From: an uncultured Woeseiaceae bacterium
GTDB lineage: Bacteria; Pseudomonadota; Gammaproteobacteria; Steroidobacterales; Woeseiaceae
Assembly (NCBI GenBank): GCA_945788625.1
Contig: CALZMQ010000014.1
Coordinates: 19,506 to 83,505 of the forward strand
Direction: 5' to 3'
Length of the DNA: 64,000 nucleotides
Positions 35,993-44,902 of this stretch are shown one piece after another; position 1 is the first letter of the stretch; the number at the start of each line of letters is the position of its first letter. The notes below the pieces were generated by a model. The model was not told where the DNA came from and made no database searches. It saw only the letters and a list, made by a program, of their open reading frames with translations. The position numbers and the translations under genes are program-made.

Positions 35993-38032
35993 ATGGCTTA
36001 TGGTTCGAGTGACATCCGCAACGTGTGCCTGGTTGGGCCGAGTGACGCCGGCAAGACACAGCTCGCAGAAGCATTGCTGCACGCAGGCGGCGCCATCAAG
36101 ACCTGCGGCTCGGTCGACCGCGGCGACACCGTTTCCGATTTCACCAAGCGCGAAAAAGAACTCGGCCACTCGCAATTCTCGGCCGTCTGTCATCTCGACC
36201 ATGGCGGCATCCATGTCAACCTGATCGACACACCGGGATACCGCGATTTTTATGGCCGCGCATTGTCCGTATTACCCGCCGCCGAAACCGCGGCCGTAGT
36301 GATTAACGCCCAGAGCGGCATCGACAGGACCTGCAAGCGCGTAATGGACGCGGCGGAAAAGCAACGGCTTTGTCGAATGATCATCGTGAACAAGATCGAT
36401 GCCGATGAGCTGGACCTCGCGGTCCTGATGGATGACATCCGCACCACGTTCGGCACTGAGTGCCTGCCGATCAACCTGCCCGGCGCCGACGGCGAGAGCG
36501 TCGTCGACTGCTTCTTCCAGCCCGAGGGCGACGACACCATGTTCTCGGACGTCAAGTCGGCACATACGCAGATCGTCGACCAGGTTGTCGAGGTCGACGA
36601 AGACCTGATGGAGATCTATCTCGAGCAGGGCGACGAGCTGGCGCCTGAGCAACTGCACGATCCTTTTGAAAAGGCATTGCGCGAAGGCCACCTGATACCG
36701 ATTTGCTTCACCTCCGCGAAAACCGGCGCCGGAGTTCGCCAGCTATTGCAGGTGTTCGAGCGGCTCATGCCGAACCCGCAGGAAGGCAACCCGCCGACGT
36801 TTCTCAAGGGAGAGGGAGCCGACGCCGAGGAAGTCGTCATTTCGCCCAACCCCGACGCGCATGCCATCGCTCACGTATTCATGGTGAACATCGACACGTT
36901 CAAAGGCCGGTTGGGTACTTTCAGAATTCACCAGGGCACGATCCGTCCCGGAAACCAGCTATTCGTGGGCGATGCCCGCAAACCCATCAAGGTCAACCAG
37001 CTGTTGAAAATCAACGGCAGCACTCACAGCAAGATAGACGTCGGTGTGCCAGGCGATATTTGTGCCATCCCGCGCGTGGATGAAGTGCATTACGATGCCG
37101 TGCTGCACGATTCACATGACGAGGACAATTTCCATCTGAAATCCGTGGACTTGCCGCGCCCAATGTACGGTCTTGCCATTAAACCGCCAAACGACAATGA
37201 CGCGCAGAGGACCTCGGACGCACTGCACGTCGTTGAGGCCGAGGATCCGTCCTTGCAGGTCGAACACAACGCCGCGCTGAACGAGATCGTCCTGCGCGGA
37301 CTCGGCGAATTGCACCTGCGCACCGTGCTGGAGCAGATTTCCGATCGCTACGGCCTGGAGGTCCTCACGGCACTGCCCTCGATTGCTTATCGGGAGACGA
37401 TTACTTCGGGCGCGGAGGGACATCACCGGCACAAGAAACAGACCGGTGGCGCCGGCCAGTTTGGCGAAGTGTACCTCCGCATCGAGCCGCTGCCCTCAGG
37501 CGAGGGATTCGAGTTTGCTAGCGCCGTAGTCGGTGGCGCCATCCCTTACCAGTACATTCCTGCCGTCGAAACAGGCGTTCGCCAGGTGATGGATGCGGGT
37601 GCCATCTACGGCTACCCCATGCAGGACATCAAGGTGACCGTTTACGATGGCAAGCATCATTCGGTGGACTCCAAGGAAATCGCCTTCGTCCAGGCAGGCA
37701 AGAAAGCGTTCCTCGATGCGATCAGCAATGCATCGCCGATCGTCATGGAACCCATTGTCGACGTCACGTTCACGGTGCCCAGCAATTGCGCCGGCGGCGT
37801 AACCGGCGATCTCTCGTCGATGCGCGGCATGGTATCCGGCACCGAAACGCTGCCGGACAATCGTATCGTGGTCTCGGGGCAGGCGCCGCTCAAAGAAGTG
37901 CAGGGATATCACTCAAGGCTAAAATCTCTCACTGGCGGCGACGGCAGTTTCACGATGGATTTCAGTCACTATGCCGAGGTCCCCAAAGAAGCGCTCGAAT
38001 ACGGCCCGGCCAAGTCTTCGCAAGCAGGTTGA
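35993..38032 (+). CDS. Elongation factor G paralogue (EF-G2 type)
   Basis: A 679-residue translational GTPase with all five EF-G domains. The P-loop is GPSDAGKTQL and NKID is present. Switch II reads DTPGY, so the catalytic histidine of DTPGH is tyrosine. The switch I RGITI motif is absent. Both changes are known from EF-G2-type paralogues and predict weak GTPase activity and a role other than housekeeping translocation. A ribosome site AAAGGAA precedes ATG. It is followed by a CRP-controlled gene. Confidence 0.88.
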   Translation: MAYGSSDIRNVCLVGPSDAGKTQLAEALLHAGGAIKTCGSVDRGDTVSDFTKREKELGHSQFSAVCHLDHGGIHVNLIDTPGYRDFYGRALSVLPAAETAAVVINAQSGIDRTCKRVMDAAEKQRLCRMIIVNKIDADELDLAVLMDDIRTTFGTECLPINLPGADGESVVDCFFQPEGDDTMFSDVKSAHTQIVDQVVEVDEDLMEIYLEQGDELAPEQLHDPFEKALREGHLIPICFTSAKTGAGVRQLLQVFERLMPNPQEGNPPTFLKGEGADAEEVVISPNPDAHAIAHVFMVNIDTFKGRLGTFRIHQGTIRPGNQLFVGDARKPIKVNQLLKINGSTHSKIDVGVPGDICAIPRVDEVHYDAVLHDSHDEDNFHLKSVDLPRPMYGLAIKPPNDNDAQRTSDALHVVEAEDPSLQVEHNAALNEIVLRGLGELHLRTVLEQISDRYGLEVLTALPSIAYRETITSGAEGHHRHKKQTGGAGQFGEVYLRIEPLPSGEGFEFASAVVGGAIPYQYIPAVETGVRQVMDAGAIYGYPMQDIKVTVYDGKHHSVDSKEIAFVQAGKKAFLDAISNASPIVMEPIVDVTFTVPSNCAGGVTGDLSSMRGMVSGTETLPDNRIVVSGQAPLKEVQGYHSRLKSLTGGDGSFTMDFSHYAEVPKEALEYGPAKSSQAG

Positions 38033-38070
38033 TCAGCGAATCCTGCACGACTGCGCCCTTAGTCGGCTAC

Positions 38071-38086
38071 TGTGAATCAGGTCACA
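38071..38086. promoter_or_regulatory. Perfect CRP-type operator
   Basis: TGTGAATCAGGTCACA matches TGTGA-N6-TCACA exactly. A TATACC -10-like element at 38109-38114 puts its centre about 40 bases before the likely transcription start, as in class II activation, for the gene at 38152. Confidence 0.65.
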
Positions 38087-38151
38087 GGGTCGGCGCTGTA
38101 ATTGCGTTATACCATTAAAGGAGAATTGATCGCCGACGAGGATCCGGGCCT

Positions 38152-38784
38152 ATGCACCAGAAAGGCAGCCACGATCGGGTAGTTCCAGTCCCCAATCTGC
38201 TGGACTACTTTCGGACATCAGTGGAAGGTGTCATTTCCGACCAGGGCGTCGAGGTCGAACCTCATGCGACGCATTACGTCGTCAACCTGCTGACTCTGTT
38301 CTCGCGTTCAGAAGAACTGTACGACGATGACGGCGATATTTACGGGCTAAAACCGCTTGCCCTCATGCTTGCTGATGCGGCCGACGCGCAGAGCGCGGTC
38401 GAGCGCAACCAGACCCTGCAGCGCATCGGCGATGTCGCACTGTTCATTTCGGGCTTCTTTGCCGACAGCCTTGCAACGCACTCTGTCGACGTCGACTACT
38501 ACATACATATGGGCGGAAGCGCGTATGGCTCGCTGTCCGATGAGGTGCGAGGCACGTTTCGCGGCCATGTTTTCGCCGCCACCTACAGCGAACTCGCGGC
38601 AAAATTCCAGGTCCTCGTCGACGTGCTCAATGAGGTACGCGACAGGGAGCGGCAGGAAACCGACGTCGATCTGCTGCGTACCTACGCGGTATGGCGCAAG
38701 ACGGGTAGCAGGCGCGCCGAGAACCTGCTTCGCCAGCAGGGCGTCGTGCCGATTACGGGCGGAAAAGTCATCCGCCCGAACTAG
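38152..38784 (+). CDS. Conserved cytoplasmic protein of unknown function
   Basis: A 210-residue soluble protein, mostly helical, with no signal peptide. Landmarks are YVVNLLTLFSRSEELY near residue 45 and TYSELAAKFQVLVDVLNEV near residue 145, with a basic end (RTYAVWRKTGSRRAENLLRQQG). I have seen similar proteobacterial hypotheticals but know no function. A perfect CRP-type site and AAAGGAG ribosome site lie upstream, pointing to carbon-status control. Confidence 0.75.
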   Translation: MHQKGSHDRVVPVPNLLDYFRTSVEGVISDQGVEVEPHATHYVVNLLTLFSRSEELYDDDGDIYGLKPLALMLADAADAQSAVERNQTLQRIGDVALFISGFFADSLATHSVDVDYYIHMGGSAYGSLSDEVRGTFRGHVFAATYSELAAKFQVLVDVLNEVRDRERQETDVDLLRTYAVWRKTGSRRAENLLRQQGVVPITGGKVIRPN

Positions 38785-38788
38785 GAAA

Positions 38789-39154
38789 TTACCTGAGAAA
38801 CTTCGAGGCCATTCCGGCGAGGCCTTTCACGCCACCCACTGAATCAAGCAGATTGCCGCCCTGGCTGCCCTTGTCGATGAGCTCAGGCAGGATTTGCGAC
38901 AGTCCGCTGCTCGCCTCGTCCCGGCCGATGCCGAGCTTGGATGCGAAAGCTTCGATTTTGTCGCCACCGATAGCATCCTGAATTTGCGCAGGTGAAATCG
39001 AGTCGTTGGCGCCGTCACCAAGCCAGGAACCGGCCTTGGACGCGAGATCGCCACCGGAGCCGGTGAACTTGCCGACCAGCTCGCCAAGGTCGAAACTTCC
39101 GTTGCCGCCTACGAGGTTGCCTATTGCGGATATTTCAGTTTGAAGGATCGCCAG
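38789..39154 (-). CDS. YidB/DUF937-like protein lacking an ordinary start codon
   Basis: A 121-codon open frame encoding a protein of the YidB/DUF937 family: GGDKIEAFASKLGIGRDEASS, GLSQILPELIDKGSQGGNLLD and a hydrophobic-rich C-terminal helix SVGGVKGLAGMASKFL. There is no ATG, GTG or TTG in frame ahead of the conserved core. The closest plausible initiation codon is CTG at 39154, which lies 12 bases beyond the stop of the DUF3592 gene on the same strand. Either a rare start is used or the 5' end is damaged. Function of the family is unknown. Confidence 0.65.
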   Translation of the reverse strand: MAILQTEISAIGNLVGGNGSFDLGELVGKFTGSGGDLASKAGSWLGDGANDSISPAQIQDAIGGDKIEAFASKLGIGRDEASSGLSQILPELIDKGSQGGNLLDSVGGVKGLAGMASKFLR

Positions 39155-39165
39155 TCTAGGGAGTT

Positions 39166-40935
39166 TTATGCCGTGAGATTGTGAACAATTGTGTCCGGCT
39201 GACCGCGGTCCGCCGTTTCACGAAGATCGAGTTCTCTGGCAATCAGGCGCGTCGCGGCTCGTGCTTCGCGTTCACCCCTGAACCCTTCGCCGAGGACGAT
39301 CCTGTTGCCCTGCCTATCGACGCCGTAGACGGAATAAAACAGCGTGTGCTTGCCGCCGGACTGCGCCTGCACCGTGCTCTTGCGCTCGAAGCGCACGAAG
39401 TCCCTTCGGTTCATTTGCCGGCGGCTGATCGTCACGCCCAGCAGTCGGCGCACGCTCATGACGCCTGTACTCTGTTTCGATACTTGCAGCGAATTTAGCA
39501 TCAGATAGAGGCAGGCAAGCGCTATCAACGCACCAACTGCGCCGAAAACGCTGCCGAAAACGGTATGCCCTTCTTCGATGATGAGATACCAGCCGGCGGC
39601 GGCAAAAATGCCGCCGACGAGCACGCCACCGATCGATGGACCGACGTATCGTCCCATCGGGTAGAACATTTGCCTGCCTGTCGCTTCCTGGCTTATCCGC
39701 ACGATGTCGCCAACCGCCTTATCGTCGATCGAGTCCTGTTCGGCCCGTGATTCGCGAACGGCGTGATCCGAAACGCGACGCGATTGAGTAGCGGTGGCGT
39801 ACACGGGTATGTCGTAGTCGCGATCGAGATCTGTACCCGGGAGGTCTGCGTGCAGGTTCAGGCGCCACTGGTAATAGCTGTCATCGTGGTCGGTGTCGGA
39901 CGCCTCGAGGCCTGCGGGCACATCGAAACGAAACGTGAGGCGAGTACCGCCGGCGCCCGGCCCGGCATGGGCAACTAGCGTATCCTGCCATTCGGCATCC
40001 TCTCGCCGACTTCGATTCTTGCCGCTGCCCGAAACATAGCAGTGCAGGTTGCTCAGTGTAAGCTGGAAGCGGGCGTCAGGATCGTACGGTACATTGAGGT
40101 CGATCGTGCCGCCGACGTGGCCGCCGATGGAACCCGGGAAGGGGTCGAGTGTTACCGGTGCTGCGCCGAATCGCCACCACTCGAGCGTGCGTCGAATCGC
40201 CCATGTAATCAGGCCGATACCGACCAGCGGAAACAGCAGGCCGATCAGCGCGATGTAGTTTTGCCTCTCCAGCACCTCCCGATACACAATGAATGGCAGC
40301 GCTGCCGAGATGAGATTCCAGAATGCCGCAAACGCCCAGGCGCCCCACATCGACGACCTCGACCCGGAGCGGATCGTCGGCGATTGCCAGTCGTCGTTCA
40401 GCAACCATGGCGACCGCAGGTACTCGGGGCTCGCGGCGTCTTTCTCAGGTGCGGCCCGCCAGACGAAAACCAGCAGTGCGAGGCCTACACCGCCAAAGAC
40501 GAAGAGAAATATGGACTTGAAGCCGACGAGACCCCAGCGTATGTCGCGGTCCACGATCGACTCCTGCGGCGATTGCGGATCGACGTAGACGAGTATCGGT
40601 CTGCCGCTGGCCAGCGCGGTCTGCAAACGGCGGCCGACGTCCACCTGGTAGTCGCCGATGTTGTCGCCACCGGCACTCAAAGACACGCGGTTGCCGACGT
40701 AGCGCTCGCCACCCCAGGTATAGGTGTACTCGGCGTACGCCTCGTAGGTGTCAGAGTCGCTGCCGCTGTTCGTGTCGTAGCCGCCGCGAATCAACTCGGC
40801 TTCGACCTGCACCCAGTTCTGCATGCCGATGGCGTCGGCGAATGAACTGCCGATGGACCACAGCATCCAGACGCCGACCGAGAAAAACGGCAGCGCGAAA
40901 AGTGTAACGGCGACCTTACCCTTCATACACGACAC
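39166..40935 (-). CDS. DUF3592-type membrane protein
   Basis: A 589-residue protein with an N-terminal DUF3592-like domain between two helices (VEAELIRGGYDTNSGSDSDT, ILVYVDPQSPQESIVDRDI). Further membrane helices follow near residues 200-245 and 445-490, and there is a large extracytoplasmic beta region between. A cytoplasmic tail ends DLRETADRGQP. No function is established. The start may be four codons later (MKGKV). Confidence 0.7.
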   Translation of the reverse strand: MSCMKGKVAVTLFALPFFSVGVWMLWSIGSSFADAIGMQNWVQVEAELIRGGYDTNSGSDSDTYEAYAEYTYTWGGERYVGNRVSLSAGGDNIGDYQVDVGRRLQTALASGRPILVYVDPQSPQESIVDRDIRWGLVGFKSIFLFVFGGVGLALLVFVWRAAPEKDAASPEYLRSPWLLNDDWQSPTIRSGSRSSMWGAWAFAAFWNLISAALPFIVYREVLERQNYIALIGLLFPLVGIGLITWAIRRTLEWWRFGAAPVTLDPFPGSIGGHVGGTIDLNVPYDPDARFQLTLSNLHCYVSGSGKNRSRREDAEWQDTLVAHAGPGAGGTRLTFRFDVPAGLEASDTDHDDSYYQWRLNLHADLPGTDLDRDYDIPVYATATQSRRVSDHAVRESRAEQDSIDDKAVGDIVRISQEATGRQMFYPMGRYVGPSIGGVLVGGIFAAAGWYLIIEEGHTVFGSVFGAVGALIALACLYLMLNSLQVSKQSTGVMSVRRLLGVTISRRQMNRRDFVRFERKSTVQAQSGGKHTLFYSVYGVDRQGNRIVLGEGFRGEREARAATRLIARELDLRETADRGQPDTIVHNLTA

Positions 40936-41060
40936 CCTAGCAGTGCTGTCCGGGAATCGCTGTGATCCCCGTCTTAATCCTCTTCGGGTTTTGTAGCAGC
41001 ATTTCCGGGCATTCCTGATACAGTCCCGTTTCTGTTCTATCTTGCCGGCCGGAATCGTTC

Positions 41061-42323
41061 ATGCTGCCAAACGAGACTTCCGCGGGTTACCGCGCTTACG
41101 TCATGTTTATGCTCGTCGTGGTTTACACGTTCAATTTCATCGATCGCCAGATCGTCGGGATCCTGGCCGTGCCGATCAAAGCCGATCTTGCCCTGACCGA
41201 CACGCAATTGGGACTTATGGGCGGTCTCGCGTTCGCGCTTTTTTACACGGCACTCGGCATTCCGATCGCTATGCTCGCCGATCGCAGCAACCGCACCTGG
41301 ATAATGACGATCGCACTGACAGTGTGGAGCGCGATGACTGCATTGTGCGGCACCGTACAGAATTTCTGGCAGTTGTTCGCCGCGCGCCTCGGCGTTGGCG
41401 TTGGCGAAGCCGGCGGCGTCGCACCGGCTTACTCCCTGATTTCCGACTACTTCCCGCCCCATCAACGAGCACGCGCCCTGAGTATTTACTCCTTCGGCAT
41501 CCCCATCGGGAGCGCTTTAGGTATCGTCTTTGGCGGGCTCATCGCCAGCAAGATCGACTGGCGATATGCGTTTTACTCGGTCGGCATCGCGGGTGTGCTG
41601 GTTGCACCGATCTTCAAATTGACCGTTGCGGAGCCGCCTCGCGGCCGTTACGACGTCGCCCACGATGACTCGCCCGCGCCGGCCATCGGGGCAATCGTCG
41701 GCAAACTGGCAAAGAAACCGAGTTTCTGGATCGTGTCGTTCGGTGCCGCGTCGTCGTCGATGATGGGCTACGGCCTGTTCTTCTGGCTGCCGTCGTTCCT
41801 GGTGCGCAGCTACGGCATCAGCTTGCTCGATGCATCGTTGTTTTTCGGCGCGATATTGCTCGTCGGCGGGATCGCAGGCCTCTGGCTGGGCGGCTCACTC
41901 GCGGACCGGTTTGGTAAAGAAAAGCGCGCAGCATATGTCGTCATTCCTGCAATCGCCTTTATCGGCACAGTGCCTTTTTACGTGGTCGGGATACTATCGC
42001 CAAACCTGACGACCACGTTCTTCGCAATGCTGGTTCCGGTGGCACTGGGACTCGTCTGGCTCGGGCCGGTCCTTTCGGCCATTCAACACATCGTGCCACC
42101 GAACATGAGAGCAACCGCGTCGGCGATATTCCTGTTCATCAACAACCTGATCGGAATCGGTCTGGGTACGATGGCAATCGGCATGCTGTCGGATAGCCTG
42201 GAAGCGCGTCTTGGCGACGATTCGCTGCGTTACGCCATACTGGCCGGCACGAGTTTTTACGTCCTTGCGGCGCTGCTGTTCCTTCTCAGCGCAAGGTACA
42301 TCGAGAAAGACTGGGAGGGCTGA
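41061..42323 (+). CDS. MFS transporter, spinster-like
   Basis: A 420-residue twelve-helix major-facilitator transporter. The N-terminus FNFIDRQIVGILAVPIKADL and helix pair GLMGGLAFALFYTALGIPIA, then ADRSNRTW, match the spinster branch (sphingolipid/aromatic acid type). The second half has GGSLADRFGKEKRAAYVV. Substrate cannot be inferred; no catabolic genes are adjacent. Confidence 0.88.
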   Translation: MLPNETSAGYRAYVMFMLVVVYTFNFIDRQIVGILAVPIKADLALTDTQLGLMGGLAFALFYTALGIPIAMLADRSNRTWIMTIALTVWSAMTALCGTVQNFWQLFAARLGVGVGEAGGVAPAYSLISDYFPPHQRARALSIYSFGIPIGSALGIVFGGLIASKIDWRYAFYSVGIAGVLVAPIFKLTVAEPPRGRYDVAHDDSPAPAIGAIVGKLAKKPSFWIVSFGAASSSMMGYGLFFWLPSFLVRSYGISLLDASLFFGAILLVGGIAGLWLGGSLADRFGKEKRAAYVVIPAIAFIGTVPFYVVGILSPNLTTTFFAMLVPVALGLVWLGPVLSAIQHIVPPNMRATASAIFLFINNLIGIGLGTMAIGMLSDSLEARLGDDSLRYAILAGTSFYVLAALLFLLSARYIEKDWEG

Positions 42324-42334
42324 CGCTCGCCGCG

Positions 42335-42814
42335 TCAGTAACGGCCGTGCTGCTTGAACACGTAGTTCATCAATTCAATGACCTCGTGGTTCATTCGGTG
42401 CACGATCTTGTGAGCCGAGCGTGCGACCGCGCGCATCACCTTGTAGACGAGTTGCGGATTCTGGTCCACGACACTTTCGAAATCGGCTCGCGCCAGCGTC
42501 AGGACGCGCGTGTCGCACAGCGCCCGCAGACCGACCGTGTGTACCTCGCCGTCGATAAAGCTGAGTTCGCCCGCCATATCGCCTTCCCTGAGAACAGCGA
42601 GGCTCGCTAATTCGTCGGCTCCGGCGTGTTTAACCACCTCGAGCTTGCCTTTCATTATCACGTGTAGCGAGTCGTCGGCCTTGCCTTCGTTGATGAGAAA
42701 GTCGCCATCGGCAAGCTCCTGCACGCGCATGAGACCGTTCAGAATACCTGTTTCAGCCTCGGAGAGTTCCGCACCCAGTGAGGAATGGAGACTCAGTTTC
42801 GCTGCTTCCGTCAT
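42335..42814 (-). CDS. Cyclic-nucleotide-binding domain protein
   Basis: A 159-residue stand-alone cNMP-binding domain: ELADGDFLINEGKADDSLHVIMKGKLEVV and REGDMAGELSFIDGEVHTVGLRA form the phosphate-binding cassette (GELSFIDG... instead of GE-A-L-P-RAA, so cAMP binding is uncertain). It lacks a helix-turn-helix, so it is not a CRP-type regulator by itself. It converges with the transporter. The start at 42814 removes an upstream extension with poor composition. Confidence 0.82.
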   Translation of the reverse strand: MTEAAKLSLHSSLGAELSEAETGILNGLMRVQELADGDFLINEGKADDSLHVIMKGKLEVVKHAGADELASLAVLREGDMAGELSFIDGEVHTVGLRALCDTRVLTLARADFESVVDQNPQLVYKVMRAVARSAHKIVHRMNHEVIELMNYVFKQHGRY

Positions 42815-42860
42815 GCTGCTACCCCTTGGTATCCGGCTGCCCCAACATACCGTCCCGGGC

Positions 42861-43496
42861 ATGTTACCGCGCACGGCGCCGACCGGCTATTCCGCACAAG
42901 TACGTATCTGCAGCAGTGCAGCTGAATTCAGGTCGGCCGCGCTGCAAGTGCTTTCCGTACGTGCTCCTGCAGATGCGCCAAAAACACTCGTCATCATCGC
43001 GAAAGACAAGAAAGAACTCAGGCAACTCGGTGGATCTGACCGGATAGTCGGATTCGCACGGCGAGAAGGTTCGAGAACCCTGATCGTCATCCCTGCATCG
43101 GGTATGACGTCCAGAAATCTGAATACGGCGCGGCACGAATACGCGCATGCCCTACTACACCATGAGATTTCGCGGCTTGACTCTCGACGAAAACTTTTCG
43201 AAAACACCGGCCTCCGATGACGAATTGGGGCCGTTGCTCGATTACCTCAAGATGCCTGTCACCGCCACGAAGTCGAAATGTCGCAAAGACGTAGTCGAAG
43301 GAGACTACGAGGGGTTTTGGGCGACGGCAGTATTTTGTTGACGCAGACAACGGCGACAGAGGAAGACAGTTCTCGCATTCCAGCTTTTTTGTTGTCGTAC
43401 CGCGAAAACGAAATAATGTGCCTCACACACCCCGACGACAAAGACTACCGGTGCGGTCTTGCGTACCTTCGCTGCGACGACCAGGTCGCGCGATAG
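42861..43496 (+). pseudogene. Remnant of a zinc metallopeptidase gene (HEYAH)
   Basis: The frame from ATG 42861 encodes KTLVIIAKDKKELRQLGG, GSRTLIVIPASG and then RHEYAHALLHHE, a gluzincin zinc motif, before stopping at 43220. Downstream protein-like sequence continues in another frame (to about 43340) and again in the first (IPAFLLSYRENEIMCLTHPDD, to 43496), which suggests two frameshifts. The second part expected of such peptidases, an EGLAE-type third ligand, is not found. Read as a decayed gene. 43497-43660 holds the palindromic element described separately. Confidence 0.5.
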
Positions 43497-43524
43497 CGCA
43501 ATGCTCTCCCGCCCCTACGGATTC

Positions 43525-43555
43525 TACGTATTGTGAATACCGGTATTGCTACGTA
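43525..43555. promoter_or_regulatory. Nested palindromic element upstream of the cytochrome/NrfCD-like operon
   Basis: The perfect palindrome AATACCGGTATT (43536-43547) is flanked by two TACGTA palindromes at 43525-43530 and 43550-43555. It lies 106 bases before the first gene of the module. The symmetry suggests an operator for a dimeric regulator; the regulator is not identifiable. Confidence 0.45.
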
Positions 43556-43660
43556 TGCATTGGTGTACGCGGCGAAGGCAACAATCAGTTCTCAATATAG
43601 CGCCGCCGCATGCGAAAGCGTAAGCCTTTCAAGTTCCGAGACAACTCTTGGAGAGGTGGG

Positions 43661-44131
43661 ATGAAGTGGCACGTCTTGCGACCATTATGGGTCGCAATCG
43701 GATTGATCGGTTTGATACTGCTGTCCCGGCAGTTCATAGTTCCGGACGATTTCGGCGTGCATGGCAAGAACTTCACCTACGGCTATCATCGGCTCAGCAA
43801 CATCCAGGAATGGAAAGACTTCCCGGTCAAATACCTCGGCAGGGAGTCATGCATTGAATGTCATGAAGAGAACGTGCAGATGCTGAATGCATCGACGCAC
43901 GTAAATGTCGAGTGCGAAAACTGTCACGGTCCTTCCATCGGCCATCCCGACGACAACGAGTTTCTGCCGCTAAATACCACCCGGGAACTGTGCCTGCGCT
44001 GTCATGCCCGGCTCGACTACCCGAACAGCGATCGAGGGGAGCTACTGAGCATTGTCGACCGGCGGCACAAGCGACGTTCGAAGTGCACCCGATGCCATAA
44101 CCCGCACGACCCTACGGAGGATATGAGATGA
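43661..44131 (+). CDS. Membrane-anchored tetraheme cytochrome c
   Basis: A 156-residue protein with one N-terminal helix (VAIGLIGLILLSRQFIV) and four haem motifs: CIECH, CENCH, CLRCH and CTRCH. It resembles the small multihaem electron-transfer partner (NrfB-like or NapC-like) of Nrf-type complexes. The start at 43661 is chosen because GGAGAGG lies just upstream; an earlier ATG at 43610 lacks a ribosome site. It opens the operon, overlapping the ferredoxin gene by ATGA. Confidence 0.85.
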   Translation: MKWHVLRPLWVAIGLIGLILLSRQFIVPDDFGVHGKNFTYGYHRLSNIQEWKDFPVKYLGRESCIECHEENVQMLNASTHVNVECENCHGPSIGHPDDNEFLPLNTTRELCLRCHARLDYPNSDRGELLSIVDRRHKRRSKCTRCHNPHDPTEDMR

Positions 44132-44898
44132 CCTGTTCCCGCAGGGCGTTCCTGAAAGACACAGTTGGTGGCACGCTGGCTTCTGTGTTGCCGCTGAGCG
44201 CATTCACCATCCTGAGCCAGGACGAGGCAAAAGCGGCGATCGCCGAATCGAAAGTACGGTGGGCATTCCTGGTTGACACGACGAAATGTGTCGGCTGCGG
44301 CCTTTGCGTCAAGGCCTGCAAGAACGAAAACGAAATACCCTACGACGCGCCGGTAACGCGCACCTGGGTCGAGCGCTATGTCGTAACCAAGGACGGCACT
44401 ACCCACATCGATTCACCGATGGGAGGCCGGGATGGCTTCATCACTGACACGATCCGAGACGTAGAGATCGATTCCGACGAGATCGACAAAGCGTTTTTCG
44501 TTCCCAAGCTGTGCAATCAGTGCGATAACCCCGCCTGCGTCCAGGTCTGCCCGGTCGGCGCCACCTACCAGACCGACGACGGTGTCGTCCTTGTCGACAG
44601 GGACTGGTGCATCGGTTGCGGCTACTGCATCATGGCTTGCCCCTACGGCGTGCGCTTCTTCCACCCGGACCATAAAGTCGCCGACAAGTGCAACTTCTGT
44701 TACCACCGCATCAGCAACGGCATGCAACCCGCGTGTGTCGAGTGTTGTTCATTCGGTGCAAGGCGTATCGCCAACCTGAAAGATCCCGACGACCCGGTTA
44801 CGAAGACCATTACAACCGAGCGGGTCGCGGTACTGAAAGACGAATACGGCACGAAACCGCATGTCTTTTATCTTGGCCTCGATGCCAACGTGAGGTGA
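44128..44898 (+). CDS. Four-cluster ferredoxin subunit, NrfC/PsrB family, Tat signal
   Basis: A 256-residue iron-sulphur protein with a Tat signal (CSRRAFLKDTVGG). Four 4Fe-4S sets are visible: CVGCGLCVKACK, CNQCDNPACVQVCP, CIGCGYCIMACP and CNFC...CVECC. It is the electron-transfer subunit of molybdopterin- or cytochrome-linked complexes and would pass electrons between the NrfD quinol subunit and the tetraheme cytochrome. It is followed closely by the NrfD gene. Confidence 0.93.
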   Translation: MTCSRRAFLKDTVGGTLASVLPLSAFTILSQDEAKAAIAESKVRWAFLVDTTKCVGCGLCVKACKNENEIPYDAPVTRTWVERYVVTKDGTTHIDSPMGGRDGFITDTIRDVEIDSDEIDKAFFVPKLCNQCDNPACVQVCPVGATYQTDDGVVLVDRDWCIGCGYCIMACPYGVRFFHPDHKVADKCNFCYHRISNGMQPACVECCSFGARRIANLKDPDDPVTKTITTERVAVLKDEYGTKPHVFYLGLDANVR

Positions 44899-44902
44899 TG
44901 TG

